Positions 1 through 7,712 of a stretch of DNA of 64,000 nt are shown here, one piece after another (positions within the stretch are counted from its first letter, which is position 1; each line of letters opens with the position of its first letter). The DNA is from JAGXSE01 sp040757295 (GTDB lineage Bacteria > Bacillota > PH28-bin88). The notes under the pieces were generated by a model. The model worked only from the letters and a program-made list of their open reading frames with translations. It had not been told where the DNA came from and made no database searches. The stretch covers positions 1 to 64,000 of the forward strand of contig JBFLXH010000009.1 of assembly GCA_040757295.1 (NCBI GenBank). The letters run 5' to 3'. The position numbers and the translations under genes were made by a program.

Positions 1-11
1 CTATGGGATTA

Positions 12-87
12 ACCAGTTCTAAGCTCCGGTAAACCGGAGCCAAGAACTGGTCGAATCTAAGCACGAGCGGGGGAAACAATCCCCCGC
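12..87. other. Structured intergenic element upstream of spoIIR
   Basis: Two strong inverted repeats lie at the very start of the window. The first is a long interrupted hairpin: ACCAGTTCT (12-20) pairs with AGAACTGGT (43-51), and inside it GCTCCGG (23-29) pairs with CCGGAGC (34-40). The second pairs GCGGGGG (67-73) with CCCCCGC (81-87). Neither is followed by a T-run, so they do not look like simple terminators. They may be the 3' part of a structured RNA that begins outside the window; I could not match them to a known riboswitch class. Confidence 0.4.
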
Positions 88-215
88 AAAAAGCCAAGAC
101 CCAGTTGAACGTCTCGAAGTATTCTGACTACTGCCCTGAAAATAGCTTGTCATATTTTTTCATCCCTCTGATGGTGCCGCGATAAGCGGCGTGGGGGTCT
201 GAATACCTGAATAGT

Positions 216-242
216 AACAATATTGTTTAATAACATTGTTAT
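216..242. promoter_or_regulatory. Two adjacent palindromes before spoIIR
   Basis: AACAATATTGTT (216-227) is a perfect palindrome, and ATAACATTGTTAT (230-242) is a second one directly downstream. They end just before the ribosome site of spoIIR. They could be a regulator's operator or part of the promoter. In Bacillus spoIIR is transcribed by sigma-F, but I could not find a convincing sigma-F box here. Confidence 0.25.
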
Positions 243-255
243 CTGAGGTGATTGT

Positions 256-891
256 GTGTTGTGTACCAAAAAATATGTGGTACTGCTGGTCCTACTGCTC
301 TTTCCGCTGGGTTTCCTGCGCTTTGCTTCTACGGAACCAACAGTTGAAGCTTTTAATACCAACAACCTCATCCGCTTTCATGTTGTTGCCAATAGCGATA
401 CCCCTTTGGATCAGAGCATCAAGCGGCAGGTGCGGGATGTAGCCATAGCTGCTCTGGCGGAGGAATTTGCAGGGGTTTCCCACCGGGAGGAAGCCCGGAG
501 AGTAATCACCAACTCCCTGCCAAAATTGGAACTGGCAGCAAAAGCAAAGCTTTCTGAAGCCGGTCTTGATTACCAACCCCAAGCAGAATTCGGCTTTTAC
601 AACTTCCCTACCCGTTCTTATATGGGATTTAACCTTCCTGCCGGCCGCTACGAGGCTGTGAGGTTGGTTTTAGGCGAGGGGCGCGGGGAAAACTGGTGGT
701 GTGTTCTCTTCCCACCCCTATGTTTTGTTGATATTGCCGGTACATTGGGCTTGCCAGTCCCCCGGGACCGAGCTCAGCCGGTAATGAAAAACCGGAATGA
801 ATTAGAAGATCTGAGCAGGGGAGTAGAAGTAAGATTTAAGATCTTAGAAGTATGGAAACAGTCAAAAGACCATGTCGCAAATAAAAAATAA
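256..891 (+). CDS. spoIIR: Stage II sporulation protein R
   Basis: SpoIIR is the signalling protein made in the forespore and exported to the intermembrane space, where it triggers SpoIIGA to process pro-sigma-E in the mother cell (known from Bacillus). The 211-residue product has a short basic start, a hydrophobic export segment at about residues 6-22, and the family motifs RFHVVANSDTP and GENWWCVLFPPLCFVD. It starts with GTG at 256, five bases after GAGGTG (245-250). A terminator follows at 936, so the gene is probably transcribed alone. Its presence is direct evidence that the organism forms endospores. Confidence 0.93.
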   Translation: MLCTKKYVVLLVLLLFPLGFLRFASTEPTVEAFNTNNLIRFHVVANSDTPLDQSIKRQVRDVAIAALAEEFAGVSHREEARRVITNSLPKLELAAKAKLSEAGLDYQPQAEFGFYNFPTRSYMGFNLPAGRYEAVRLVLGEGRGENWWCVLFPPLCFVDIAGTLGLPVPRDRAQPVMKNRNELEDLSRGVEVRFKILEVWKQSKDHVANKK

Positions 892-935
892 TCCTCCAAC
901 AATGTTTAACCTCCGTAATCACCAGGTTTTCTAGA

Positions 936-963
936 ACCCCTTGGCTAAAAGGGGTATTTTTTT
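936..963 (+). terminator. Rho-independent terminator after spoIIR
   Basis: ACCCCTT (936-942) pairs with AAGGGGT (949-955) across a six-base loop and is followed by ATTTTTTT. It closes the spoIIR transcript. Confidence 0.85.
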
Positions 964-1061
964 GGCAAGAATTCTCCCTTCCCATCATATATTTTAGTTA
1001 GCTTAGCTTGTTGTTGCGATGGGATGGACAAGGAATTATGCGTCTGCGGAGGTGTACATAA

Positions 1062-1328
1062 ATGATAAAAATAAGTGATCTGCGGCTGCGGGATGTTATT
1101 AATATTGTTGATGGCAGGCGCCTAGGGGTTATTAAGGACATCGAACTAGACTTGGAAGTGGGTAAAGTCAAGGCTTTAGTCCTGCCCGGTACTAACAGGC
1201 TGATGGGTTTTTTCGGCCGAAACGAGGATGTGACTGTGCCGTGGGACAAAATCAGGACAATTGGCGTTGATGTAATCCTGGTGGAAATCCACGGCTTTAC
1301 CGATGTCAACCACCCTGCAGAAAAATAG
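1062..1328 (+). CDS. YlmC/YmxH-family sporulation-associated PRC-barrel protein
   Basis: An 88-residue protein of the YlmC/YmxH family, a small PRC-barrel fold conserved in spore formers whose exact role is unknown. The segment ISDLRLRDVINIVDGRRLG followed by DIELD and VPWDKIRTIGVDVILV is typical. ATG at 1062 follows a perfect GGAGGTG at 1048-1054. It stands alone between the spoIIR terminator and nrdR. Family assignment is firm from the motif pattern; a sporulation role is inferred from the family name and the neighbouring spoIIR. Confidence 0.85.
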   Translation: MIKISDLRLRDVINIVDGRRLGVIKDIELDLEVGKVKALVLPGTNRLMGFFGRNEDVTVPWDKIRTIGVDVILVEIHGFTDVNHPAEK

Positions 1329-1330
1329 GA

Positions 1331-1358
1331 TTGACGCCGGGGAATATTTGCCTAATAT
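1331..1358 (+). promoter_or_regulatory. Candidate promoter for nrdR
   Basis: TTGACG (1331-1336) and TAATAT (1353-1358) are separated by 16 bases, a reasonable housekeeping sigma-A match. It lies about 170 bases before the nrdR start, leaving an AT-rich leader in which I see no terminator. Confidence 0.4.
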
Positions 1359-1527
1359 TAGAAGTTAAGAAGGATTTTTCTCATAACACATAGGAAATTA
1401 TGCGCGTTTAAAAAATGGATAAGTCAAAATTTCCGTAATATGTTTCAACAAAATCAACCATAATTAATAAGTCTTTGAAAGAAAGATTTTGTTCAAATGC
1501 ACGGTTCTGGCAAAGGAGGCGTCCGTT

Positions 1528-1989
1528 TTGAAATGTCCCTTTTGCGGCCAAATGCAATCAAAAGTCCTTGATTCCAGGCCAGCGGAAAATGGCAGCTGTA
1601 TTCGCCGCAGGAGGGAGTGCTTGGATTGCCAACGCCGGTTCACCACTTATGAGAAAACTGAGTCTGCAACCATTTATGTTGTAAAGAAGGGTGGCTACCG
1701 GGAGGTTTTTTCCCGCGAGAAACTGCTGGCAGGGGTTGCTAAGGCCTGTGAAAAACGCCCGGTTGCTAGGGATCAGTTGGAACTTCTGGTCTCTGATATC
1801 GAGCGTCATTTGTCAAACACCTATGATAAAGAGGTGCCTTCAACGGTTATTGGAGAGATGGTAATGGACAAGCTCCGGGAACTTGATGAAGTCGCTTATG
1901 TGCGTTTTGCATCAGTTTACCGGCAGTTTAAGGACATAGAAAGTTTCATGCGAGAGTTGACAGTAATGCTAAAACAGGGGATCCAGTAG
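1528..1989 (+). CDS. nrdR: Transcriptional repressor NrdR
   Basis: NrdR senses ATP/dATP and represses ribonucleotide reductase genes. The 153-residue protein has the N-terminal zinc ribbon with CPFC at residues 3-6 and CLDC near 31-34, followed by RRFTTYE and an ATP-cone domain (REVFSREKLLAGVAKAC onward). I chose TTG at 1528 because AAAGGAGG (1512-1519) sits just upstream and gives the usual KCPFCG start and family length; an in-frame ATG at 1489 would add 13 residues across the ribosome site. The next gene begins after a promoter-like box, so nrdR is probably monocistronic. Confidence 0.93.
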   Translation: MKCPFCGQMQSKVLDSRPAENGSCIRRRRECLDCQRRFTTYEKTESATIYVVKKGGYREVFSREKLLAGVAKACEKRPVARDQLELLVSDIERHLSNTYDKEVPSTVIGEMVMDKLRELDEVAYVRFASVYRQFKDIESFMRELTVMLKQGIQ

Positions 1990-2043
1990 GGTCCCCTTTC
2001 CCAATAAAAGGAAGTTTCCCGGATAGTAGGAAGCCGGGTTTTG

Positions 2044-2052
2044 TGGTATAAT
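2044..2052 (+). promoter_or_regulatory. Extended -10 promoter for the pgeF-divIVA gene run
   Basis: TGGTATAAT is a perfect extended -10 element. No clear -35 is visible at the right spacing, which is tolerated for extended -10 promoters. It would drive pgeF and the tightly packed genes after it. Confidence 0.5.
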
Positions 2053-2119
2053 TTTGTTACTTTTATCCTTGCTGCGGAGGCCCTTTTTTGCTTCCGAGGA
2101 GCATTGCCGGAGGTGTAAG

Positions 2120-2947
2120 TTGTTGGGCGGAACATTTCAATTAATAGAGAACCAATCAGGTCTTGCTTACCTTTCCATTCCTTTCTTTGATAAAACAGGC
2201 TTAACTGTTAGCGCCTTTTCCACCCGGATAGGCGGCTGCAGTTTGCCGCCTTATCAGGGCTTAAACATGGCTTTTCATGTAGGTGATGATGCGGAAATAG
2301 TAGTAAAGAACCGTCAGCTTTTGTGCCATGCTCTTGGTCTCAGGCTGGAGAACTTGGTAGCCGGCAACCAGGTTCATGGAGATGAAGTAGCCGTTGTTAA
2401 TAGGCAGCACCTGGGACGGGGCTCCTTGGATATGATGGGAGCTTTGCCTGATACGGACGGGCTAATCTGTATTGAGCCAAACATTCCGTTAGCAGCTTTT
2501 TTTGCAGACTGTGTTCCCGTTTTCCTCCTTGATCCTGTCAAGAAAGCAATTGGCCTTGCCCATGCAGGTTGGAAAGGCACTGTTTTGGAAATAGCCCAAA
2601 AGACTCTGCAAAAAATGCAGGATAGGTTTGGCAGCCAGCCCTCCGGCTGCCTGGCGGCAATTGGGCCTTCCATAGGTCCTTGCTGCTATGAAGTAGATGC
2701 ACGAGTGTTGGACATGGTAAAACAGTACTTGCCCTATGCGAGGGAGGTAATTCAGCCTATATCCAGCCAAAAGGGGATGTTGGACCTTTGGCAAGCTAAC
2801 GCCATTGCTTTGGAAAAAGCGGGAATCCCTGCTGGTTCAATTTCCGTCAGCGGCCTTTGTACTGCCTGCAACACCCAGATGTTTTTTTCCCACCGCAAGG
2901 AGGAAGGCCGTACCGGAAGGATGGCGGCTTTGTTAATGCTTAAATAA
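2120..2947 (+). CDS. pgeF: Purine nucleoside phosphorylase/laccase-domain protein PgeF (YlmD)
   Basis: A 275-residue member of the YfiH/PgeF/YlmD family, described as multicopper-oxidase-like, as a purine nucleoside phosphorylase/adenosine deaminase, and as an editing factor for peptidoglycan precursors. The conserved metal/active-site residues are present in NQVHGDEV (His), FADCVPVFLLD (Cys) and AHAGWKGT (His). The start is TTG at 2120 or 2123, after GGAGGTG (2109-2115); the reading frame is open further upstream into the promoter, so longer starts are unlikely. It heads a gene run of the usual ylm order (ylmD, yggS/ylmE, sepF/ylmF, yggT/ylmG, ylmH, divIVA). Confidence 0.88.
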   Translation: MLGGTFQLIENQSGLAYLSIPFFDKTGLTVSAFSTRIGGCSLPPYQGLNMAFHVGDDAEIVVKNRQLLCHALGLRLENLVAGNQVHGDEVAVVNRQHLGRGSLDMMGALPDTDGLICIEPNIPLAAFFADCVPVFLLDPVKKAIGLAHAGWKGTVLEIAQKTLQKMQDRFGSQPSGCLAAIGPSIGPCCYEVDARVLDMVKQYLPYAREVIQPISSQKGMLDLWQANAIALEKAGIPAGSISVSGLCTACNTQMFFSHRKEEGRTGRMAALLMLK

Positions 2948-2971
2948 ATATAAGAGGGGCGCGAGGTTAGG

Positions 2972-3925
2972 GTGGCCACGATTATAAAAAATCCCAATCA
3001 ACCCGGCAAAAACAAACTTCCAAAACCCAGACCCAAGAAGCGAAAGCGCTTTATTCTTTTATTGGTGATTATGTTAATATTTGGCTGGGTAGCGTGGACC
3101 AGGACAAAAGATGTCATTATTAGCCGCATGGTTCCCACTGTGGTTGTTCTAGAGGGTGCCCTGCAGCGGCAGGTGCCTGTTGAAGTGCTGATTATCCGCG
3201 AAGAAAAAGTAGTAGCGGCTCCTGCCGCCGGGATTTGGAGCCCTGTTGCCAGGGAAGGGGAGCGGGTTAAAGCTGGTGGAGTTTTAGCAAATATTGGCCC
3301 TGTGCCCGGGGTTACTTCCAGCGTCTCTGGTCCTGTGCCAGTGATTGCCCCTGTAGCCGGTACTGTCCGTTATACCATCGATGGAATCGAAGAAGTATTG
3401 GCGCCAAGAGCCATTTTAACTTACGACTGGAACTCCATCAGAGAGTTAGGAGCCTCTTATAATCCAACCGTCTACAAACCGGGAGAAGCTGTTATGCCGG
3501 GGCAAGCCGTTGCCAAAATAATAAATAATCTATCGCCGCCCTTCTTTTTTGCGACTGCCCAGGAAGGCAGCCTGGCTGTGGCGCCTAAAGAAGGCAGCCA
3601 TGTAAAATTGGAGTGGAACGATGGTACTTCTGCCGATGCCAGTGTGGTAAGATGGCGGAGGAGAGGGGCTGAAATTGACTTTTTGCTGCGGGCTTTGTCC
3701 GGAGATAAAATCCCTTTGGAACGTATGACATCAGGGAAAATGGTGATTGAACAGTGGCTGGGTGTTATTGTGCCAGAAAAGGCTATTGTCACTGAGCAGG
3801 GGAAAAACGGAGTCTTGCTTGTCCGTTCCCATGGCATAGTGTGGCACCCCGTTGAAATCAAGGGCAAGGGTCGAAGGACAGGCAGCAGTGATTGGATTGG
3901 CGGCAGAATCAAGAATAGTTGCTGA
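2972..3925 (+). CDS. HlyD-like membrane-anchored adaptor protein, C-terminus apparently frameshifted
   Basis: As read, 317 residues: a basic N-terminus, one membrane segment near residues 27-42 (FILLLVIMLIFGWVAW), then a beta-rich region resembling HlyD/membrane-fusion proteins, with barrel-sandwich-like strands (PVIAPVAGTVRYTIDG). Genes of this kind commonly sit between pgeF and yggS in Peptococcaceae; their partner is unknown. The last ~23 residues as read (GRRTGSSDW...) look out of frame. Dropping one G from GGG at 3868-3870 gives KVEGQAAVIGLAAESRIVAD and onward to a stop at 3951-3953, the ending expected for this family. Either a real mutation or a sequence error. GTG at 2972 is the start, with a weak GAGG site. 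Confidence 0.75.
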   Translation: MATIIKNPNQPGKNKLPKPRPKKRKRFILLLVIMLIFGWVAWTRTKDVIISRMVPTVVVLEGALQRQVPVEVLIIREEKVVAAPAAGIWSPVAREGERVKAGGVLANIGPVPGVTSSVSGPVPVIAPVAGTVRYTIDGIEEVLAPRAILTYDWNSIRELGASYNPTVYKPGEAVMPGQAVAKIINNLSPPFFFATAQEGSLAVAPKEGSHVKLEWNDGTSADASVVRWRRRGAEIDFLLRALSGDKIPLERMTSGKMVIEQWLGVIVPEKAIVTEQGKNGVLLVRSHGIVWHPVEIKGKGRRTGSSDWIGGRIKNSC

Positions 3926-4053
3926 CCCTGCCAGGTTTTTGCTGAACAAATAGCTTTTAAATGAATAATTTGTAAAAAAGCTTTTTCCGTTTTCGACAGA
4001 AGGAAAAACAAGGTATGTCGTAGAAAAAAACAAAAACCAGGGGTGACGTCTAA

Positions 4054-4749
4054 ATGACAAGGCATCTGTCAGCCAATCTTGCTGAGATCAGGGAACGGGT
4101 AAAAGAGGCTGCCTGCCGAGTAGGAAAAAAGCCTGAAGACATTGAGATAGTGGCAGTTTCAAAAAATGTTGATGTTGGTATAATGCAACAAGCCCAGGCT
4201 TTGGGGATTAATTCTTTTGGGGAAAACAGGGTACAGGAATTTGTGCAAAAATACCCCTCTTTTAATGATTCTATTTGCTGGCATTTTATCGGTCACCTCC
4301 AAACCAATAAAGCTAAGCCGTTAATAGACAAGGTGGATTTGATTCACTCCCTGGACCGCCTTTCTTTAGCCAAGGAATTACAGCAAAGGGCTGCAGAAAA
4401 AGGGCTTCTGGTCAAGGTTCTCTTGCAGGTGAACATTTCCCGCGAGAACACCAAGTTTGGCCTGGAAGAAAAAGAAGTGTTGCCATTTTTAGAAGCTTTA
4501 ATACCTATGAATAACTTGCAGGTGATGGGTTTGATGACCATGGCGCCTATTTCGGACCAGCCTGAAGAGGTGCGGCCTGTGTTTGCAGGCTTAAGAAAAA
4601 TGGCAGAAAAGATTAGCCGTGAGGGCTTTCCCTTAGTTGAAATGAGATATCTTTCCATGGGAATGAGCCAGGACTATCAGGTGGCCATAGAAGAAGGCGC
4701 CAACATAGTCAGAATCGGCAGCGGCATATTCGGTGCGCGAAAGGGATAA
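4054..4749 (+). CDS. PLP-homeostasis protein YggS/YlmE
   Basis: A 231-residue member of the YggS/PROSC/YBL036C family, which binds pyridoxal 5'-phosphate and keeps free PLP and amino-acid pools in balance; no enzymatic turnover is known. The lysine that binds PLP is in IVAVSKNVD, and the family motifs FGENRVQEF, WHFIGHLQTNK, LLQVNISRENTKFG, GLMTMAP and LSMGMSQDY are all visible. ATG at 4054 follows AGGGGTGA. Its end is 16 bases before the start of sepF, so the two are co-transcribed. Confidence 0.95.
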   Translation: MTRHLSANLAEIRERVKEAACRVGKKPEDIEIVAVSKNVDVGIMQQAQALGINSFGENRVQEFVQKYPSFNDSICWHFIGHLQTNKAKPLIDKVDLIHSLDRLSLAKELQQRAAEKGLLVKVLLQVNISRENTKFGLEEKEVLPFLEALIPMNNLQVMGLMTMAPISDQPEEVRPVFAGLRKMAEKISREGFPLVEMRYLSMGMSQDYQVAIEEGANIVRIGSGIFGARKG

Positions 4750-4765
4750 CAGAGGGGGGAGGAAA

Positions 4766-5206
4766 ATGGGCAAATTAATGGATAAGGTCTTGGGCTTTAT
4801 GGGGGTAGAGGTGAAAGAAGTAGAGGGGCCTGAAGAGGAGAACCAGTCGTGGAATGATGGATCTTCAGCAAAACCCAATCGCAGTAATGTTGTTAGTTTG
4901 CACAATTCCAGGCCAATAAAGCTGGTTGTGGTCAAACCGGTCGTTTTTGAACAGGTGCAGGTGATTTCCGATCACCTGAAGTCCCGCCGCCCGGTAATTA
5001 TTAACCTTGAGGATACTGAGAAGGACACCGCAAAACGGATCCTGGATTTTGTCAGCGGTACAGCTTATGCCTTAAACGGCAGTATGCAAAAGGTATCCCA
5101 ATCAATCTTTTTATTTGTCCCCAGTAATGTGGAAGTAAGTGGGGAAATGGCTGAGGAGGCTCGCAGTCACGGAGTATTTCATTGGGAAAGCCTAACTCGC
5201 CCCTAA
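4766..5206 (+). CDS. sepF: Cell division protein SepF
   Basis: SepF binds FtsZ and the membrane and helps assemble the division ring. The 146-residue protein has an N-terminal amphipathic segment (GKLMDKVLGFMGV), an acidic/polar linker, and the C-terminal SepF domain with RRPVIINLED, ILDFVSGTAYAL and FLFVPSNVEVSG. I chose ATG at 4766 because GGGGGAGG (4754-4761) precedes it closely; an in-frame start at 4733 would overlap yggS and has no ribosome site. It lies between yggS and proC as usual. Confidence 0.94.
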   Translation: MGKLMDKVLGFMGVEVKEVEGPEEENQSWNDGSSAKPNRSNVVSLHNSRPIKLVVVKPVVFEQVQVISDHLKSRRPVIINLEDTEKDTAKRILDFVSGTAYALNGSMQKVSQSIFLFVPSNVEVSGEMAEEARSHGVFHWESLTRP

Positions 5207-5229
5207 TCAGTTGAAAGGATCGGAACAAT

Positions 5230-6042
5230 ATGGATGCTAAAATCGGCTTTATCGGGGCTGGAGCAATGGCTGAGGCCCTAATCAGCGGTCTGCTTCAGGC
5301 AAGAACCGTTGAACCCTCAAATATTATCATTAGCGAAATAATGTCGTCGCGGCTGGACATAATGACAAAGCGCTATGGAATTTCTGCTGCAGATTCCAAT
5401 GCTGACCTGGTACGGAAGGCAGGGACCGTAGTTCTGTCGGTAAAGCCGCAGGATCTCCGAGGGGTTTTGCAGGCTTTAAACGGCTGTTTCTCTCCCTGCC
5501 AGTTAGTTATTTCTATTGTAACCGGAATTACAATTGCAGAAATGGAGAGAATGCTGCCAGAAGGAACTGGCGTTATTAGGGTGGTGCCGAATACCCCTTG
5601 CCTTGTGGGAGAAGGAGTTTCTGTGATATCTCTGGGCAGCAAAGCATTGCCGGAGCACCAGGAGATTGCGGAAAAGCTGCTTCGGTCTGTTGGCCCGGTT
5701 TTTTCCTTGCCTGAGAAAGACCTGGATGCAGTAACCGGTTTAAGTGGTAGTGGCCCTGCTTACATTTATCTGGTTATTGAAGCTTTAACCGATGCCGGGG
5801 TAAGGGTTGGGCTGAGTCGCCAGGCTGCCAGTATCTTGGCGTACCAAACTGTTTTTGGCGCTGCCAAGATGGTGCGGGATACCGGGAGGCACCCTGCGGA
5901 ATTAAAGGATATGGTAACCTCTCCTGGCGGCACTACTATTACCGGACTGCATGTCCTTGAAGCCCGTGGAGTACGGGCAGCTTTTATGGACGCTGTGGTA
6001 GCCGCAACAGAAAAAGCACGGGAATTACGCCAAAAGACATGA
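5230..6042 (+). CDS. proC: Pyrroline-5-carboxylate reductase
   Basis: ProC makes proline from pyrroline-5-carboxylate with NAD(P)H in the cytosol. The 270-residue protein begins with the Rossmann motif IGFIGAGAMAEALISGL and has the C-terminal dimer/substrate signature with LSGSGPAYIY near residues 172-182 and DMVTSPGGTTITGLHVLE. Length fits the family. ATG at 5230 follows AAAGGAT. It is in the conserved sepF-proC-yggT order. Confidence 0.95.
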   Translation: MDAKIGFIGAGAMAEALISGLLQARTVEPSNIIISEIMSSRLDIMTKRYGISAADSNADLVRKAGTVVLSVKPQDLRGVLQALNGCFSPCQLVISIVTGITIAEMERMLPEGTGVIRVVPNTPCLVGEGVSVISLGSKALPEHQEIAEKLLRSVGPVFSLPEKDLDAVTGLSGSGPAYIYLVIEALTDAGVRVGLSRQAASILAYQTVFGAAKMVRDTGRHPAELKDMVTSPGGTTITGLHVLEARGVRAAFMDAVVAATEKARELRQKT

Positions 6043-6060
6043 AATGGAGTGTGAATCCAA

Positions 6061-6324
6061 TTGACTGATTTAATCAGACTTGTTATGGTAGCCTTCCAAG
6101 TACTATACTGGTTGATTATTGCACGGGTAATCCTTTCCTTTTTCCGTTCGCCCTATAATCCGATTACCCGTTTTATTTACGAGATTACGGAACCCGTTCT
6201 GGCTCCTTTTCGCCGCATCCTGCCAAAGGGGGGTATGATTGATTTTTCCCCTTTCCTGGCTATTTTGTCCCTAAACTTGTTGGAATGGCTTTTGCTGAAC
6301 CTCATTAGAAATATGTCGTATTAA
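6061..6324 (+). CDS. YggT-family membrane protein
   Basis: An 87-residue YggT (YlmG) protein with two membrane segments, one at about residues 8-27 and one near 64-80. The characteristic stretch FRSPYNPITRFIYEITEPVL followed by PFRRILP links them. YggT proteins are linked to cell division or envelope function, but their molecular role is not settled. TTG at 6061 after TGGAGTG starts it. It is 18 bases after proC and 12 bases before ylmH. Confidence 0.9.
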   Translation: MTDLIRLVMVAFQVLYWLIIARVILSFFRSPYNPITRFIYEITEPVLAPFRRILPKGGMIDFSPFLAILSLNLLEWLLLNLIRNMSY

Positions 6325-6336
6325 GGGAGAATGCAA

Positions 6337-7122
6337 TTGAATAATCGGGAAAAGCTCCTAAGCCATGTTCAGGATAACCAAACCAAACACCAGTTGGCCA
6401 GGGTAATCGACTTGGCAGAGGGAGTATTGGAAAGACAAGTTCCTGATGTAACTGATTTTTATGATCCTTACCTCATTATGCTGGCTGAAGGAATTCTAAA
6501 AAGAATGCCTGAGGTTGGTTTTTCTTTTGTTGGAGGGTATTCTGAGGCGGAAAGAAAGCGCATCCTAATTTTCCCCAGTAATCACGTGCCTTCGGAAATT
6601 AACGCCAAAATTGCTCTCCTTGTTATTAATCCCTGTGGTCTTAATTCCTCTCTAAAGCATCGGGATTATCTAGGGGCCTTATTAGGCTTGGGTATCCGCC
6701 GGGAAAAAATCGGGGATTTGCTGGTAGAGGAGGCAGGATGCAAGGCAGTAGTTGACCAGGGAGTAGCAGTCTTTATCAAAGGTTATCTTAAGCAGGTGGG
6801 CCGTGAAATTGTATCAATAACTGAAGTGTCTTCCAATGCTGATTTCAGGTCGAAAGAAGGGATAATTAAAAAAGGAACAGTGGCTTCTCTTCGTTTGGAT
6901 GCCGTTGCCAGTCTTGGGTTTGGGATGTCCAGGAATAATGTCCAGCGCGAGATTCTGGCAGAAAGGTTTAAAGTCAACTGGCAGCTGGTCAAAAAACCTG
7001 ATTTTCAGCTGAAAGAAGGGGATGTAATTTCCTGCCGGGGCAGGGGTCGGGTGATAATTATCCATTTATCCGGGCAAACAAAAAAGGGTCGAATTGGACT
7101 CTTGCTCGAAAAGTACACCTGA
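6337..7122 (+). CDS. YlmH-family RNA-binding protein with S4 domain
   Basis: About 261 residues. The N-terminal two-thirds is the YlmH region (AEGILKRMPEVGFSFVGGY, LGALLGLGIRREKIGDLLV) and the C-terminal part (from about residue 180) is an S4 RNA-binding domain with VASLRLDAVASLGFGMSR and LKEGDVISCRGRGR. YlmH proteins act on stalled/split 60S-like (50S) ribosomal complexes in Bacillus. TTG at 6337 is preferred over ATG at 6331, because the GGGAG at 6325-6329 is only one base from the ATG. The gene is in the conserved yggT-ylmH-divIVA order. Confidence 0.88.
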   Translation: MNNREKLLSHVQDNQTKHQLARVIDLAEGVLERQVPDVTDFYDPYLIMLAEGILKRMPEVGFSFVGGYSEAERKRILIFPSNHVPSEINAKIALLVINPCGLNSSLKHRDYLGALLGLGIRREKIGDLLVEEAGCKAVVDQGVAVFIKGYLKQVGREIVSITEVSSNADFRSKEGIIKKGTVASLRLDAVASLGFGMSRNNVQREILAERFKVNWQLVKKPDFQLKEGDVISCRGRGRVIIIHLSGQTKKGRIGLLLEKYT

Positions 7123-7188
7123 TTCCCTGGAGGAATCGGTAGAACAATGTCGAATTAGAAAATTATCCCTGGTAAGGAGGTGTTGCAC

Positions 7189-7689
7189 TTGCCTTTAACT
7201 CCTTTGGACCTGCAGAGTGTCCAGTTTAAAAAGTCTTGGCGGGGCTATAGCTGTGATCAGGTAGATAGTTTCCTGCACAAGGCTTTGAGGGATTATGAAA
7301 TGATTTATAAGGAAAACCTGGAGCTTAAGGAAAACCTGATAAATATCCAATCTCTCCTTGATACTTACCGCCAAATGGAGGATACCCTGAAAAACACCTT
7401 AGTTTTGGCTCAAAAATCTGCCGAAGAGATCAGGAGACTAGCGGACCAGGAGGCTGAGCTCCTCCTCAGGGAGGCTAAAGCCCAGGCTGAAAACATTAAA
7501 ACCTGCGCTGCCGCGCAAGTTGAAGAAAGAATGCGCAGGTACGAAGAAATGGTTAATAGAGCCGAAGCGTTTCGGGCCAACATGCGGGGCTTCTTATTAG
7601 CCCAGTTGGAGCTTTGGGAACAGGGGAGGCAGTATTACCAGGAGGCTGCTGCAGGCCTGTCGTCAGGCGGCGCTGATTGCACTGGATAG
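7189..7689 (+). CDS. divIVA: DivIVA-family polar/septal scaffold protein
   Basis: DivIVA marks negatively curved membrane at poles and septa and recruits division or chromosome-anchoring proteins. The 166-residue protein begins PLTPLDLQSVQFKKSWRGY, the membrane-binding crossed-loop region, then CDQVDSFL, and is coiled coil from about residue 30 to 150. TTG at 7189 is the start: TAAGGAGGT (7173-7181) lies directly before it, and an alternative GTG at 7180 overlaps that site. It closes the ylm run. Confidence 0.92.
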   Translation: MPLTPLDLQSVQFKKSWRGYSCDQVDSFLHKALRDYEMIYKENLELKENLINIQSLLDTYRQMEDTLKNTLVLAQKSAEEIRRLADQEAELLLREAKAQAENIKTCAAAQVEERMRRYEEMVNRAEAFRANMRGFLLAQLELWEQGRQYYQEAAAGLSSGGADCTG

Positions 7690-7712
7690 GAAGGAGAATT
7701 GATAATACCTTA

